Positions 1-6,161 of a stretch of DNA of 22,206 nt are shown piece by piece (position 1 is the stretch's first letter; each line of letters opens with the position of its first letter). The DNA is from a virus. The translations under genes were made by a program, and so were the position numbers. The notes beneath the pieces were generated by a model, which did not search any database, was not told the origin of the DNA, and saw only the letters and a program-made list of their open reading frames with translations. The stretch spans positions 1 to 22,206 of the IMG/VR virus record IMGVR_UViG_3300050821_010980; one strand, given 5' to 3'.

Positions 1-168
1 AAACTCTTGACCAGCGGATATGGGAATCGGCCAGCCCAGGCCAGCACGCCAGGACTAGCTACTTAGCAAGGGCAATTAGCTGGAGCCACTAGCAAACTCA
101 ACTTAGTTTATATAACAATCAATCAGCCTGATATCATACCCCCGTAGGGTATGCATGTTTGCTGCGTG

Positions 169-216
169 GCATACTGTATCGCATACTGTAGACCATACTG
201 CAAGGCCAACAGTAGC
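169..216. repeat. 12-bp-period direct repeats, block 1 (4 units)
   Basis: Four consecutive 12-mers occupy 169-180, 181-192, 193-204 and 205-216: GCATACTGTATC, GCATACTGTAGA, CCATACTGCAAG and GCCAACAGTAGC. A shared core of about ACWGTA recurs at exact 12-base phase. The core TACTGT and its variant AACAGTA are also near reverse complements of each other, so the array carries sites in both orientations. Iteron-like protein binding sites are one reading. A tetrapeptide-repeat reading frame is another. Confidence 0.75.
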
Positions 217-267
217 GCTGCTAGCAACACCGCATAACGCCCCGACCAGGCACAACGTCTGCCCAGC

Positions 268-315
268 AACAACAGTATCGCATACTGTAAGCCCAACGGT
301 ATAGCCAACAGTAGC
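268..315. repeat. 12-bp-period direct repeats, block 2 (4 units)
   Basis: Four further 12-mers lie at 268-279, 280-291, 292-303 and 304-315: AACAACAGTATC, GCATACTGTAAG, CCCAACGGTATA and GCCAACAGTAGC. The last unit is identical to the last unit of block 1. The 51-base gap between the blocks holds more degenerate GCAYAAC-like units. The two blocks look like an ancestral duplication of a four-unit array. Confidence 0.75.
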
Positions 316-531
316 CCTGTAGCAAACAGCCAAGCACAACTAACTACCATGCCTGACCAGGCAAAACGCCGCAAAGTCTCCGAGATAGCAAACGGCGCGG
401 GGGCGGAGCCGGTTTTCCCCGTCCGAAGAGAGCAAGTTTGGCGAAGAGAGCGCTTTTTCAGTATAGCAAAACGTGCTGGTATTCGGGGGGTGCTGCATTT
501 GTGCTGGTCGCACAAAATGCAAAGGCCCCTG

Positions 532-819
532 TCACGCAGCCTGGCATTCTTGGCAGTAGCCGCTGTTGGGGTCGAGTTCTTTGGCGGGGAAGTTTTCCCC
601 GCAGTTTTCGCACATTTCGGTGCGGGCTTGGATGCGTGGTTTCCCGGCGAGTTCCGCGAGGATGTAGTGGACGTTGGATGGTGCTACGCCGAGGTGTTTG
701 GCGATGCGCCTTTCTGTCCATCCTTGTTTGCGGAGGCCGGCGACGAGTTCTTTGCGTGCTTGGGTGGTGAGTCCGGTTTTTTCGTACCGTTCTTCCCGGT
801 CAATTCGTTGACCAGCCAT
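532..819 (-). CDS. Helix-turn-helix protein with C-terminal zinc ribbon (95 aa)
   Basis: This is a small probable DNA-binding regulator. Residues about 20-50 form a helix-turn-helix of the type seen in resolvase-like and sigma region 4-like proteins (RKQGWTERRIAKHLGVAPS). The C-terminal third has two CxxC pairs (CENC and CQEC) spaced as a zinc ribbon. An open frame extends upstream to 918, but the ATG at 819 is preceded by a good ribosome binding site (GAAAGGCGG, about 9 bases upstream), so I start there. It is the promoter-distal gene of the leftward cluster. Targets are unknown; the neighbouring 12-bp repeat array is a reasonable but untested candidate. Confidence 0.8.
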   Translation of the reverse strand: MAGQRIDREERYEKTGLTTQARKELVAGLRKQGWTERRIAKHLGVAPSNVHYILAELAGKPRIQARTEMCENCGENFPAKELDPNSGYCQECQAA

Positions 820-841
820 GTTATACCGCCTTTCGTGCCTA

Positions 842-1015
842 TTATAACGCTCCCCACCATCCACACTCGGGTCTGCGTATCGCACTTTCGTAACTCTCCC
901 GGTGTCTGCATATCGCACACCCCGTCTCCGCGGTACCGCTCCACGGATAGTTTCGATAATGTGGGACGGGTTGCCGACAGTTTGGCGGTGCGGCGTAGGC
1001 GGTTGCGGTCAGCAT
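842..1015 (-). CDS. Cys/His microprotein with LTATA N-terminus (57 aa)
   Basis: Function is not recognised. The ATG shares its A with the TGA of the upstream gene (TGATG), the usual sign of coupled translation in this cluster, with a purine-rich GGAGAGG upstream. The protein has a possible metal-binding CAICRH motif followed by a further cysteine. Its N-terminus MLTATAY resembles those of several small proteins on the opposite strand (8395, 8556, 8684 and 10767). Confidence 0.6.
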   Translation of the reverse strand: MLTATAYAAPPNCRQPVPHYRNYPWSGTAETGCAICRHRESYESAIRRPECGWWGAL

Positions 1016-1254
1016 CAAAAAGGGCCTCTCCAGATTCCGCGGCCCTCCCAGTACGGTTGCCGTAATTGTATGTCCCGGTCGGGATCTTTGTGGCACCAGC
1101 GGTTGCAGTCGGGGATGCGGCAGATGATGCGCCGCGGGTCGTACTTTCCGCCGAGACCGTATAGGTAGGCCCAGCATGCGCTGCCGGCCCATGGGATGCC
1201 GTTTTCGTCGTAGCTGGCAAGCCTCTCTTCGCTGGCGATCGCGTTCAGCGGCAT
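1015..1254 (-). CDS. Hypothetical protein, Cys/His pattern (79 aa)
   Basis: The family is not recognised. The ATG at 1254 lies 4 bases after the stop of the upstream gene, and its stop overlaps the next start. The central part contains ICRIPDCNRWCHKDPD, a possible single metal site (Cys, Cys, Cys, His). The protein is rich in aromatic residues. Context suggests an accessory phage protein translated from the same leftward mRNA. Confidence 0.65.
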   Translation of the reverse strand: MPLNAIASEERLASYDENGIPWAGSACWAYLYGLGGKYDPRRIICRIPDCNRWCHKDPDRDIQLRQPYWEGRGIWRGPF

Positions 1255-1258
1255 CGGT

Positions 1259-1534
1259 CTACCACCAGTAGAATTCGGCGGTGCCCGGCAGGACGCTGGG
1301 CGCGAGGTACACCCGGAAGCCGTGGATGGTTCCCACCCAGTCCGGATCTATCGGCTGGACCCGAGGGTATGGGAGGTGCATCGGTCGGTGCGCCCTGTCC
1401 ACGCTGGACATCAGTGCGTGCCAGGTGCTTGGGTGGAGCTTGATCCTGGCGTATTTTGGGTCGATGCCGACGGCGATCATGGTGCCGAGGTTGTTGTAGA
1501 ACTCCTGAGGGATGAACGCGTGGGCTGTCAGCAC
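1259..1534 (-). CDS. Hypothetical protein, GTG start (91 aa)
   Basis: The family is not recognised. The GTG at 1534 overlaps the 3' end of the upstream gene by 7 bases, and the usage beyond it looks coding; the longer open frame upstream duplicates the neighbour in another frame. The sequence has a hydrophobic-aromatic C-terminus (VYLAPSVLPGTAEFYWW). The N-terminus (V)LTAHAF matches the recurrent LT-x-x-A start seen in other small genes here. Confidence 0.65.
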   Translation of the reverse strand: MLTAHAFIPQEFYNNLGTMIAVGIDPKYARIKLHPSTWHALMSSVDRAHRPMHLPYPRVQPIDPDWVGTIHGFRVYLAPSVLPGTAEFYWW

Positions 1535-1830
1535 GGCGGTAGTTCCTGGATGGGGAGCGTTCGGAAGACCTCGGCAATGTGCTGAGCATATTCTTCTGGC
1601 CACGTGAATTCCGTGCTGACGAATGGTTGATATCCGCAGGCGCACGCAATCCGACCAACAAAAAGTTCGAGGTGGTGGCCGGATAGGTGCAGCAGGAAAC
1701 GTTGGGTTTGCGTGTAGCGGCTCATCGCGCAGGCACCTGGCGACCATATTACTTTTCCGCATCCGCAGGATTCTTCGCCGTCGTAGTGGTGTATCCAGTA
1801 ATGCGGGGCGGATGCGGCCAGCATGCTCAT
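1528..1830 (-). CDS. Cys-rich hypothetical protein (100 aa)
   Basis: Function is unknown. Two short cysteine clusters (SCGCGK near residue 22 and ACACGYQ near residue 62) are separated by about 40 residues that include two adjacent histidines (GHHLELF). Together they could form one zinc site. The start ATG overlaps the TGA of the upstream 52-aa gene by four bases (ATGA), which supports both calls. Confidence 0.7.
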   Translation of the reverse strand: MSMLAASAPHYWIHHYDGEESCGCGKVIWSPGACAMSRYTQTQRFLLHLSGHHLELFVGRIACACGYQPFVSTEFTWPEEYAQHIAEVFRTLPIQELPPC

Positions 1831-1985
1831 AACCCAAAGATCCCAAGGTTAAATAATGTCATTCTGGCGTTCTGGGCGATGAAGTAGCAGGTCGCGCAGC
1901 ACCCTCGATAGGGGCTTTGGTTGGGCCAGAACCCGCCGCATACAGGGCAGTCGCGACCAACCACCACCGACAGTCTAAGGGGCAT
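1827..1985 (-). CDS. Zinc-finger-like microprotein (52 aa)
   Basis: This is a short gene supported by its ATGA overlap with the downstream gene and by a four-cysteine pattern (CPVCGG, then CCATC 14 residues later) typical of a small zinc knuckle. The last dozen residues are hydrophobic. There is no strong ribosome binding site before the ATG at 1985, so the start is less certain than the frame. The partner and role are unknown. Confidence 0.6.
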   Translation of the reverse strand: MPLRLSVVVGRDCPVCGGFWPNQSPYRGCCATCYFIAQNARMTLFNLGIFGL

Positions 1986-2018
1986 GCACGTTATGGTAGC
2001 GGGCTGGCCAGTTTAGGC

Positions 2019-2225
2019 CTACCCTTTAGCCTCTAGCCGGGTCGCGCCGGCGTGGCGCATGTACTGGGCCATTGCGAAGCGGGCGCAGTAGCCGGCCCTC
2101 TCGGTGAGGCCGCAGTTGACGCAGACTGGGCCGGCGAAGACGGTGCATCCACACGGGCAGGTATCGAGTGTTCCGTGGGTGGTGAAGTGTTCGTAGTAGG
2201 CTTGCCCCCAGGTAGGATCATACAT
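2019..2225 (-). CDS. Zinc-ribbon-like protein (68 aa)
   Basis: Function is unknown. CPCGC followed by CVNCG about 12 residues later forms a compact zinc-ribbon pattern in the middle of the protein. The flanks are aromatic and helical (YDPTWGQAYYEHF and ARFAMAQYMRH). The ATG at 2225 is 66 bases beyond the stop of the ParB-like gene, one of the longer gaps in this operon. Confidence 0.7.
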   Translation of the reverse strand: MYDPTWGQAYYEHFTTHGTLDTCPCGCTVFAGPVCVNCGLTERAGYCARFAMAQYMRHAGATRLEAKG

Positions 2226-2291
2226 GTGTTGAATAGTAGCCCCGCCCCGCCGTAAAGGCCATAGGGTTTCTATTTAATCTGGGTTAATACG

Positions 2292-2597
2292 TCATCTCGG
2301 GCAGCTGTCATCGGACACATACATCGGTACGGTCACGCCGGCTTCGATGACCGCGGTGAGCCTGTTCCGGGAGGACAGGAGCCTCCCGTTGCGGTACACG
2401 ACGGGCAGTTCCAGGAGTTTCCAGGTGCCGTCGCGCATCGCTTCGGCGTAACGGCGGACCTTCCCCTCATCTACAGGGCCTCCCGGCCAGCGTGGGCCTG
2501 GTAGCGTCGCTAACCATTCGGCAGCTAGCTTGGGGGTGATGTCCACCAGATGCATCGCCCGACCGTAACGGACGATGATCTCATCGTAGTTCAGCAC
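2292..2597 (-). CDS. ParB/sulfiredoxin-fold-like phage protein (101 aa)
   Basis: The layout matches a small phage family with a ParB-like fold: ITPKLAAEWL near residue 20, then KVRRYAEAMRDGTW at 46-59, then a strand-turn NGRLLSSRNRLTAVIEAG at 70-87. In relatives the turn usually reads DGQHRL; here it reads SSRNRL, so the usual Gln-His pair is missing and catalysis or nucleotide use may be lost. The GTG at 2597, preceded by GGGTGA, is preferred over a longer frame to 2633 that would overlap the neighbour. A role in binding DNA or regulating phage expression is inference from the fold. Confidence 0.65.
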   Translation of the reverse strand: MLNYDEIIVRYGRAMHLVDITPKLAAEWLATLPGPRWPGGPVDEGKVRRYAEAMRDGTWKLLELPVVYRNGRLLSSRNRLTAVIEAGVTVPMYVSDDSCPR

Positions 2598-2601
2598 AGG
2601 T

Positions 2602-2736
2602 TCACCCGATCTCGGGGACGGGGCAGAACGCAAACGAGAGGCCGTCGATGTAGGCCAGTCTGTGGGTTTTCATTTCGTCTCCGCATCCCTGGCACTGGAG
2701 GTCATCTTCTATGCCCCACGCTTTTGGTTCCAACAT
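2602..2736 (-). CDS. Zinc-knuckle microprotein (44 aa)
   Basis: It contains CQGCGDE followed by a later cysteine (FAFCP), a partial zinc-ribbon pattern. The start is ambiguous: the ATG at 2736 lies 17 bases after the upstream stop, while a TTG at 2787 would overlap the upstream gene by 35 bases. Neither has a strong ribosome binding site. It directly precedes the ParB-like gene. Function is unknown. Confidence 0.5.
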   Translation of the reverse strand: MLEPKAWGIEDDLQCQGCGDEMKTHRLAYIDGLSFAFCPVPEIG

Positions 2737-2752
2737 GTTGCAGCGGCTTAGT

Positions 2753-2962
2753 CTACCCACGTGGGTCGCGCTCGCCAACAATCTCAACGATCCGCTTCGT
2801 GAGTGCCAGGCGTTCAGCGGGATCGTTGCTGTCCAGCCTTCTTTGGATCATCCGGTGAAGGAAGCTGTCCAGGTTCCCGATTTTGGTGGCAGGCTGCGCA
2901 GGATACGGCGCATGCCCTTGGCAGACGAAGCGGAGTTTGTGCGCTCGAGCAGTTAGCGGCAT
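2753..2962 (-). CDS. Hypothetical protein (69 aa)
   Basis: The family is not recognised. The ATG at 2962 overlaps the last codons of the upstream gene. A basic N-terminal part is followed by a helical C-terminal half rich in Arg, Glu and Leu (NDPAERLALTKRIVEIVGER), which suggests a small helical domain or an oligomerisation segment. Confidence 0.55.
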   Translation of the reverse strand: MPLTARAHKLRFVCQGHAPYPAQPATKIGNLDSFLHRMIQRRLDSNDPAERLALTKRIVEIVGERDPRG

Positions 2963-3195
2963 TTGTGGATTCCTCGGTGTCCGTAAAACCTTATGCATTC
3001 CATCTTGTACCGCTTGAAGTGGCATCTGCCGTCAAAGTTGTCCCGGATATGCTGAACGAGTGTCTTGACCAGCCTGAAGTTGTAACGCTCATGCGGCACA
3101 TATCCGCATTTGCAGTGTTCTGCCACCTTGCCGATTTCATCGAACATCTCGACAACGTGATGCGGCTGGTCGGTGTCGTGGATGCTGGGTCGCAT
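2953..3195 (-). CDS. Hypothetical Cys/His protein (80 aa)
   Basis: Function is unknown. The ATG at 3195 begins 3 bases after the glycosyltransferase stop, so the two are probably co-translated. The protein has an EHCKCGYVPHE motif and a His/Cys-containing tail (YGHRGIHKCR), together able to form a metal site. The longer open frame upstream is a shadow of the glycosyltransferase gene. Confidence 0.65.
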   Translation of the reverse strand: MRPSIHDTDQPHHVVEMFDEIGKVAEHCKCGYVPHERYNFRLVKTLVQHIRDNFDGRCHFKRYKMECIRFYGHRGIHKCR

Positions 3196-3200
3196 GCTGG

Positions 3201-3914
3201 TTAGCGTAGCTTGCCGCGCCAGTCCCGGCCTAAGCTTTGGCCGCCGCCGGTTAAGTGTCGTATCTCTTCGGGGGTTGCGGCTTGCATATACAGCTGCATG
3301 CGCCGATAGTTCCGTTCGGTCACGGTCTTGTCTGCTGGGTCGCGGGATTCTCGGTGGTAGAGATGGTAGGCGGGGCCGGATACGAACCCGGTGGGGCCGC
3401 CGACGATATCGAATGCGCGCCACATGGCGGCGTCGTCGTGCGCGTTTCCTTCGAAGGTTTCGTCCCATTTTCCGACCGCTTTGATGGTGTCGCGGTGGAT
3501 GACGTTGACGCAGCCGTAGTTGCTGGTGTTGTATTCGACGGGTTCGCAGTTGGCGGGGTCTTTTTGGCGCGCCCGGACCAGGATGCTGTCGGCGTGTGAG
3601 AGTTTTTTCTGGGTTCCGAACGGGACGATAAGGCTCGACCATTCGGCGGCCAGCTGCACCGCTTCGCGGATCTGGCTGAACGGGATCAGCATGTCGGATT
3701 CGCTGTACACCAGCACGTCAGTGTTGGTTTGTGCGGTGCCTTTGTTGTAAGCGGCGGAACGGTTGAAGTGGGCTTTCCCTGTCCTGCCGTCATCAGCGAC
3801 TACGACGGGTACGTCGTAGCGGCTCCAGTGGTCCAGGACTCGTTTAAGGTTCGCGCCCCGAAGCACGTCGGTGCCGCGGTCCCGGAACGGGACGATCACC
3901 GCGAAACTGGTCAT
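3201..3914 (-). CDS. Glycosyltransferase family 2 (GT-A fold)
   Basis: At 237 residues this is about the size of a single GT-A catalytic domain. The N-terminal strand FAVIVPFRDRG fits a nucleotide-sugar-binding GT2 start. RSAAYNKGTAQTNTDVLVYSESD carries the acidic DxD-equivalent metal site (ESD near residue 73). The C-terminal motif WDETFEGNAHDDAAMWRAF resembles the galactosyltransferase-like region (WGxED-type) that binds the acceptor. No membrane segment is visible, so the enzyme should be cytoplasmic. It is one of three glycosyltransferases here. Acceptor and sugar are unknown; phage virion proteins, host surface glycans or modified DNA bases are possible. The ATG overlaps the upstream stop by four bases. 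Confidence 0.85.
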   Translation of the reverse strand: MTSFAVIVPFRDRGTDVLRGANLKRVLDHWSRYDVPVVVADDGRTGKAHFNRSAAYNKGTAQTNTDVLVYSESDMLIPFSQIREAVQLAAEWSSLIVPFGTQKKLSHADSILVRARQKDPANCEPVEYNTSNYGCVNVIHRDTIKAVGKWDETFEGNAHDDAAMWRAFDIVGGPTGFVSGPAYHLYHRESRDPADKTVTERNYRRMQLYMQAATPEEIRHLTGGGQSLGRDWRGKLR

Positions 3915-4066
3915 TCGATGTCGGTGACCGCTAATATGATGGCGAACAAGCGGCCACCATCCTCGTTGTAGGAAGCGGAAAACGTGGTGACCTGCTGGCC
4001 GCGGTGCGTCTCGTACGTAGTATGTGTTGAGCAGTAATTGAGTGCTTCGGTTTTGGTGGCCGGCAT
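3911..4066 (-). CDS. Hypothetical microprotein before glycosyltransferase (51 aa)
   Basis: It is unrecognised but well supported. It has a ribosome binding site (GAAGGA, 8 bases before the ATG at 4066), mostly GC-rich third positions, and an ATGA overlap with the glycosyltransferase start. The second half alternates hydrophobic and polar residues (VTTFSASYNEDGGRLFAII), suggesting two beta strands around a turn. It overlaps a longer open frame in another phase (see 3931-4203). Confidence 0.65.
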   Translation of the reverse strand: MPATKTEALNYCSTHTTYETHRGQQVTTFSASYNEDGGRLFAIILAVTDIE

Positions 4067-4203
4067 GGGTATATTCCTTCGACGCTGCGGCGAGGACCGA
4101 AGTACCTCACGAACCTGTGTGTCAACTGACAGTACTCGGCGGTGTAGGCGCTGAGTCGGAAAAACCGTCGCAGCCGCTGACGCGCCTGCGAGTGTTTAGC
4201 CAT
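3931..4203 (-). CDS. Basic hypothetical protein overlapping the next gene (90 aa)
   Basis: The ATG at 4203 overlaps the upstream stop by 8 bases (ATGGCTAA), as elsewhere in this operon, and the first 45 codons look coding and strongly basic (RQRLRRFFRLSAYTAEYCQL). The second half overlaps the better-supported 51-aa gene for 136 bases in a different frame and has poor third-position bias. Either the genes truly overlap, or a lost stop or sequencing frameshift extended an originally shorter gene. Function is unknown. Confidence 0.45.
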   Translation of the reverse strand: MAKHSQARQRLRRFFRLSAYTAEYCQLTHRFVRYFGPRRSVEGIYPCRPPKPKHSITAQHILRTRRTAASRSPRFPLPTTRMVAACSPSY

Positions 4204-4378
4204 ACTCTTCGAACCTGCCGAGGACCGAGTCGTAGGCGGCGTCAATGTTTTCTGCGACAGCCAGCCAACCCCGCTGATAGCGGCAGTACGAGCAGTCGCA
4301 TCTGTATTCGCCGTGAACAACCCACTGGGGCAGCGGCCCGGCGTGGACCCGGTTCAGGGCGTCGACAGCGTGAATCAT
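4196..4378 (-). CDS. Cys-containing microprotein (60 aa)
   Basis: The ATG at 4378 overlaps the stop of the zinc-knuckle array by four bases (ATGA). An RCDCSYCRY cysteine cluster near residue 27 is a probable metal site. It follows the four paralogs but lacks their CPxC...EHH pattern, so I do not count it as a member. Function is unknown. Confidence 0.6.
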   Translation of the reverse strand: MIHAVDALNRVHAGPLPQWVVHGEYRCDCSYCRYQRGWLAVAENIDAAYDSVLGRFEEYG

Positions 4379-4536
4379 AACCACCATGGCCGGCGCTGCA
4401 TTCCTGGGCAAACTATCAGGTGGTGAGGCTGGCTGGGGCTGCAGGTACAGTACCCGATGTGGTGATCGTCTATCGATTTTTGACAGTGCGGGCACCGTGC
4501 ATCGGGGTAATATAGCGCCGTCGTGATGATGGTCAT
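4375..4536 (-). CDS. Zinc-knuckle paralog 4 of tandem array (53 aa)
   Basis: It is the last of four adjacent paralogs. Shared pattern: start M-x-I, about nine residues with an aromatic, then CPHC, an acidic-HH segment (DDHH), C-x-C, an HH pair and a final VCPG. This gives two potential metal sites (CxxC plus HH/CxC). The ATG at 4536 overlaps the stop of the preceding copy (ATGA). The longest frame (to 4566) would overlap the neighbour more and lacks the paralog alignment. Function is unknown. Confidence 0.65.
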   Translation of the reverse strand: MTIITTALYYPDARCPHCQKSIDDHHIGYCTCSPSQPHHLIVCPGMQRRPWWL

Positions 4537-4712
4537 CGCCACGGGGAACGCTCCGTATATGGGCACCTAACTATATGATGCGGGGTGAATCCCGCCTTTA
4601 CGATCTGCACCGTAACACATACGCAAAGGCGGACATGATGCTCTTCACTAGGCCGTTTGCATCTTGGGCAGCGGTTGTCGGGCCAATACAATTCCGACCC
4701 GTAAGCAATCAT
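4533..4712 (-). CDS. Zinc-knuckle paralog 3 of tandem array (59 aa)
   Basis: It starts MIAYGSELYWPDNRCPRC and continues with SEEHH, C-x-C, HHIVRCP. It is the longest copy because of a short insertion (VQIVKAGFT) between the C-x-C and the second HH. The ATG at 4712 shares a base with the upstream stop (TGATG). Alignment with its neighbours fixes the start, since the MIAY motif recurs at the beginning of three copies. Confidence 0.7.
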   Translation of the reverse strand: MIAYGSELYWPDNRCPRCKRPSEEHHVRLCVCVTVQIVKAGFTPHHIVRCPYTERSPWR

Positions 4713-4870
4713 CACTGGTAGTGCCACCACCCTCCTGGGCACTGAACCACGTGGTGGATTGGTTTGACGTCACAATCGCAAGGGCGGACACTGTGCTCTT
4801 CGCCGGTCCGGCGACACAATGGGCAGTATTCGTCTGTCCATCTTAGCTGCGACGCGTAAGCGATCATCAT
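4712..4870 (-). CDS. Zinc-knuckle paralog 2 of tandem array (52 aa)
   Basis: It starts MMIAYASQLRWTDEYCPLC, then GEEH, CDCD, HHVVQCPGG. The coding start is nearly identical in DNA to that of paralog 1 (GCGTAAGCGATCATCAT read on the plus strand), which shows recent duplication. The ATG at 4870 overlaps the upstream stop by four bases. Confidence 0.7.
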   Translation of the reverse strand: MMIAYASQLRWTDEYCPLCRRTGEEHSVRPCDCDVKPIHHVVQCPGGWWHYQ

Positions 4871-5049
4871 CCGAAAAGACGCTTCCGTGCGCTCCCGGGG
4901 CAAATCACCATTCGTGATACTTCCGGGATAGCGTCTTTAGGGTCAAAGTATATGAGTCGGTGTATGAGGTGGTGCTCACGCCCGAGGCGGTGACAGTACG
5001 GGCACGACACCGCGTCGGGCAGCGACGACGCGTAAGCGATCATCATCAT
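4867..5049 (-). CDS. Zinc-knuckle paralog 1 of tandem array (60 aa)
   Basis: It starts with three consecutive ATGs (MMMIAYASS), then CPYCHRLGREHH and a late VICPGS. It has lost the central C-x-C found in the other copies and carries a longer middle segment (LIYFDPKDAIPEVSR), so it may bind metal differently. It overlaps the stop of the receiver-domain gene. Confidence 0.7.
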   Translation of the reverse strand: MMMIAYASSLPDAVSCPYCHRLGREHHLIHRLIYFDPKDAIPEVSRMVICPGSARKRLFG

Positions 5050-5384
5050 GTTTCCGGTTTGTAGCGGGCGACCATTCCCTCAATCCACTCCCTGCCGACC
5101 GGGTTGGCTGAGTGGCAACGCACAATTTTCGGCCACACCCACGGATACTCGCACATCATCAACACAATAGGCCGGGTGGTGTCGTCGCCGCCAAGGTCAT
5201 GGTCCAGGGACAGCTCCTCGAGCGGCCACGGCACGTGGTCCATGATTCCGAGGGCGTCGGCGCTGCTTTTCGCCCACATCCAGGTGTCGGACACCATGTG
5301 GTAGAAGCCGGACCCGCGGGGTATCTCCTTTTCCACAGCGTCAGGCGGCGGGCGCAAGTCATCAACCCACAACTTACTGAGCAC
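5046..5384 (-). CDS. Cyclic-phosphate-processing receiver-like protein (112 aa)
   Basis: The protein resembles the cREC family, receiver-like domains found in systems that process cyclic phosphates: KLWVDDLRPPP at the N-terminus, EELSLDHDLGGDDTT at 56-70 and HSANPVGREW at 91-100. These match the family's acidic first-strand pair, the central SLDHDLGG loop and the HSxNPxG segment, and the length is that of a single stand-alone domain. The GTG at 5384 begins 3 bases after the preceding stop. Its substrate or partner in a phage is unknown. A role linked to RNA ends or tRNA repair would be inference. Confidence 0.75.
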   Translation of the reverse strand: MLSKLWVDDLRPPPDAVEKEIPRGSGFYHMVSDTWMWAKSSADALGIMDHVPWPLEELSLDHDLGGDDTTRPIVLMMCEYPWVWPKIVRCHSANPVGREWIEGMVARYKPET

Positions 5385-5387
5385 CGT

Positions 5388-6161
5388 TTAGTCCGGTGTC
5401 CAGTTCAGGGTGACGCAGATCTGCCCGTTGGACTCCAAGATCACCGGCGGCGTCAACGGCATCGTGTGCCCGCACGTCAAGACCACCTCGGTGTAGTTAC
5501 CCGGACCGGTGTGCACCGTGTACGACCACGACGACGACTTGTCCTTATCGGGTACCACCTCAATGAATGCCACGTTAAGGCTCAGCGGCATCGGCTTGGG
5601 CTCCTCGTAGTGAGGGAAGTCGAAAGCCGCCAGCATCTCTTGGCGGGTTTCGTACCATTTCGCGTCTTTGAACTGCCGCTGCGCGGCTTCTTTGTACGCG
5701 GGTGAGGCCTCGTTGGTCCAGTAGGCCAGTACCCGGGCGTAGGCGGTACGCAGGCCGCGGTCCCCGATGATCGTCTTACCCTCCGCGGCGAACACCGCAA
5801 CAATGTTGGTCGCCTCATTTCGATACTGCCGCACCAGGTGCTGCATCGTGAGGGTGCCGTAGATGCCGCAGTTGCAGCCCTCCGACGGCGACTCGTGGTC
5901 CTTGCTGTCCATGCATTTCGCGGTTGCGGTGCCGTCCTTCCAGTGGTCGCGGCCAGCCATTACGACCGCCGTCAACACCGGCTCGACGTCGGCTGCCGGC
6001 GGGGGCGGTGACTCGCCCACCCCCCATGTGCTAGCGGAGCTAACAGACACGGTCTGCGCGGCGTTGGCGCTGCCGCCGAAATTCAGCTTAAACGTCCGCA
6101 ACGCATACCGGGCGACCTCAACATCAGGAACCTCAGGAACCTGCTCGATCTCTTTAGCCAT
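5388..6161 (-). CDS. Hypothetical protein with C-x-CGIYG motif (257 aa)
   Basis: This is the largest unrecognised gene of the leftward cluster. A proline-rich linker (about 50-60) precedes a middle region with W74, C83 and the motif GCNCGIYG at 95-102, reminiscent of an actinobacterial family of unknown function with a conserved CxCGIYA motif. The C-terminal 70 residues alternate hydrophobic and polar residues (SLNVAFIEVVPD, NGQICVTLNW) as in a beta-rich domain. The ATG at 6161 overlaps the upstream stop by 8 bases and has a GAGGTAGG site. No signal peptide or membrane helix is visible. Confidence 0.75.
   Translation of the reverse strand: MAKEIEQVPEVPDVEVARYALRTFKLNFGGSANAAQTVSVSSASTWGVGESPPPPAADVEPVLTAVVMAGRDHWKDGTATAKCMDSKDHESPSEGCNCGIYGTLTMQHLVRQYRNEATNIVAVFAAEGKTIIGDRGLRTAYARVLAYWTNEASPAYKEAAQRQFKDAKWYETRQEMLAAFDFPHYEEPKPMPLSLNVAFIEVVPDKDKSSSWSYTVHTGPGNYTEVVLTCGHTMPLTPPVILESNGQICVTLNWTPD

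Larger units (their letters stand above)
1..531. other. Non-coding, repeat-rich region
   Basis: I see no convincing gene here. The stretch lies beyond the 3' end of the leftward operon. It contains an AT-rich patch near 105-125 (TTTATATAAC), a 12-bp-period repeat array (169-315, listed separately) and about six scattered copies of TAGCAA (near 65, 90, 220, 320, 387 and 463). Open frames through it have low GC third positions and are built from the repeats, so I do not call them genes. It could be an origin, a regulatory region or a recombination site; the sequence does not decide. Confidence 0.5.

Noticed and set aside
169-315. CRISPR array
   Set aside because: Units are only 12 bases with no spacers of CRISPR length between repeats; no cas genes are near.
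123-350. Hydrophobic leftward open frame (75 codons) and a second frame at 103-339, both through the 12-bp repeats
   Set aside because: They are built from the repeat units, have low GC third positions unlike neighbours, and lack a ribosome binding site. Their periodicity reflects the DNA repeat.
349-1065. Long rightward open frame (238 codons)
   Set aside because: It is opposite to the coupled leftward genes at 532-1015, has no family resemblance, and the leftward genes have overlaps, ribosome binding sites and motifs.
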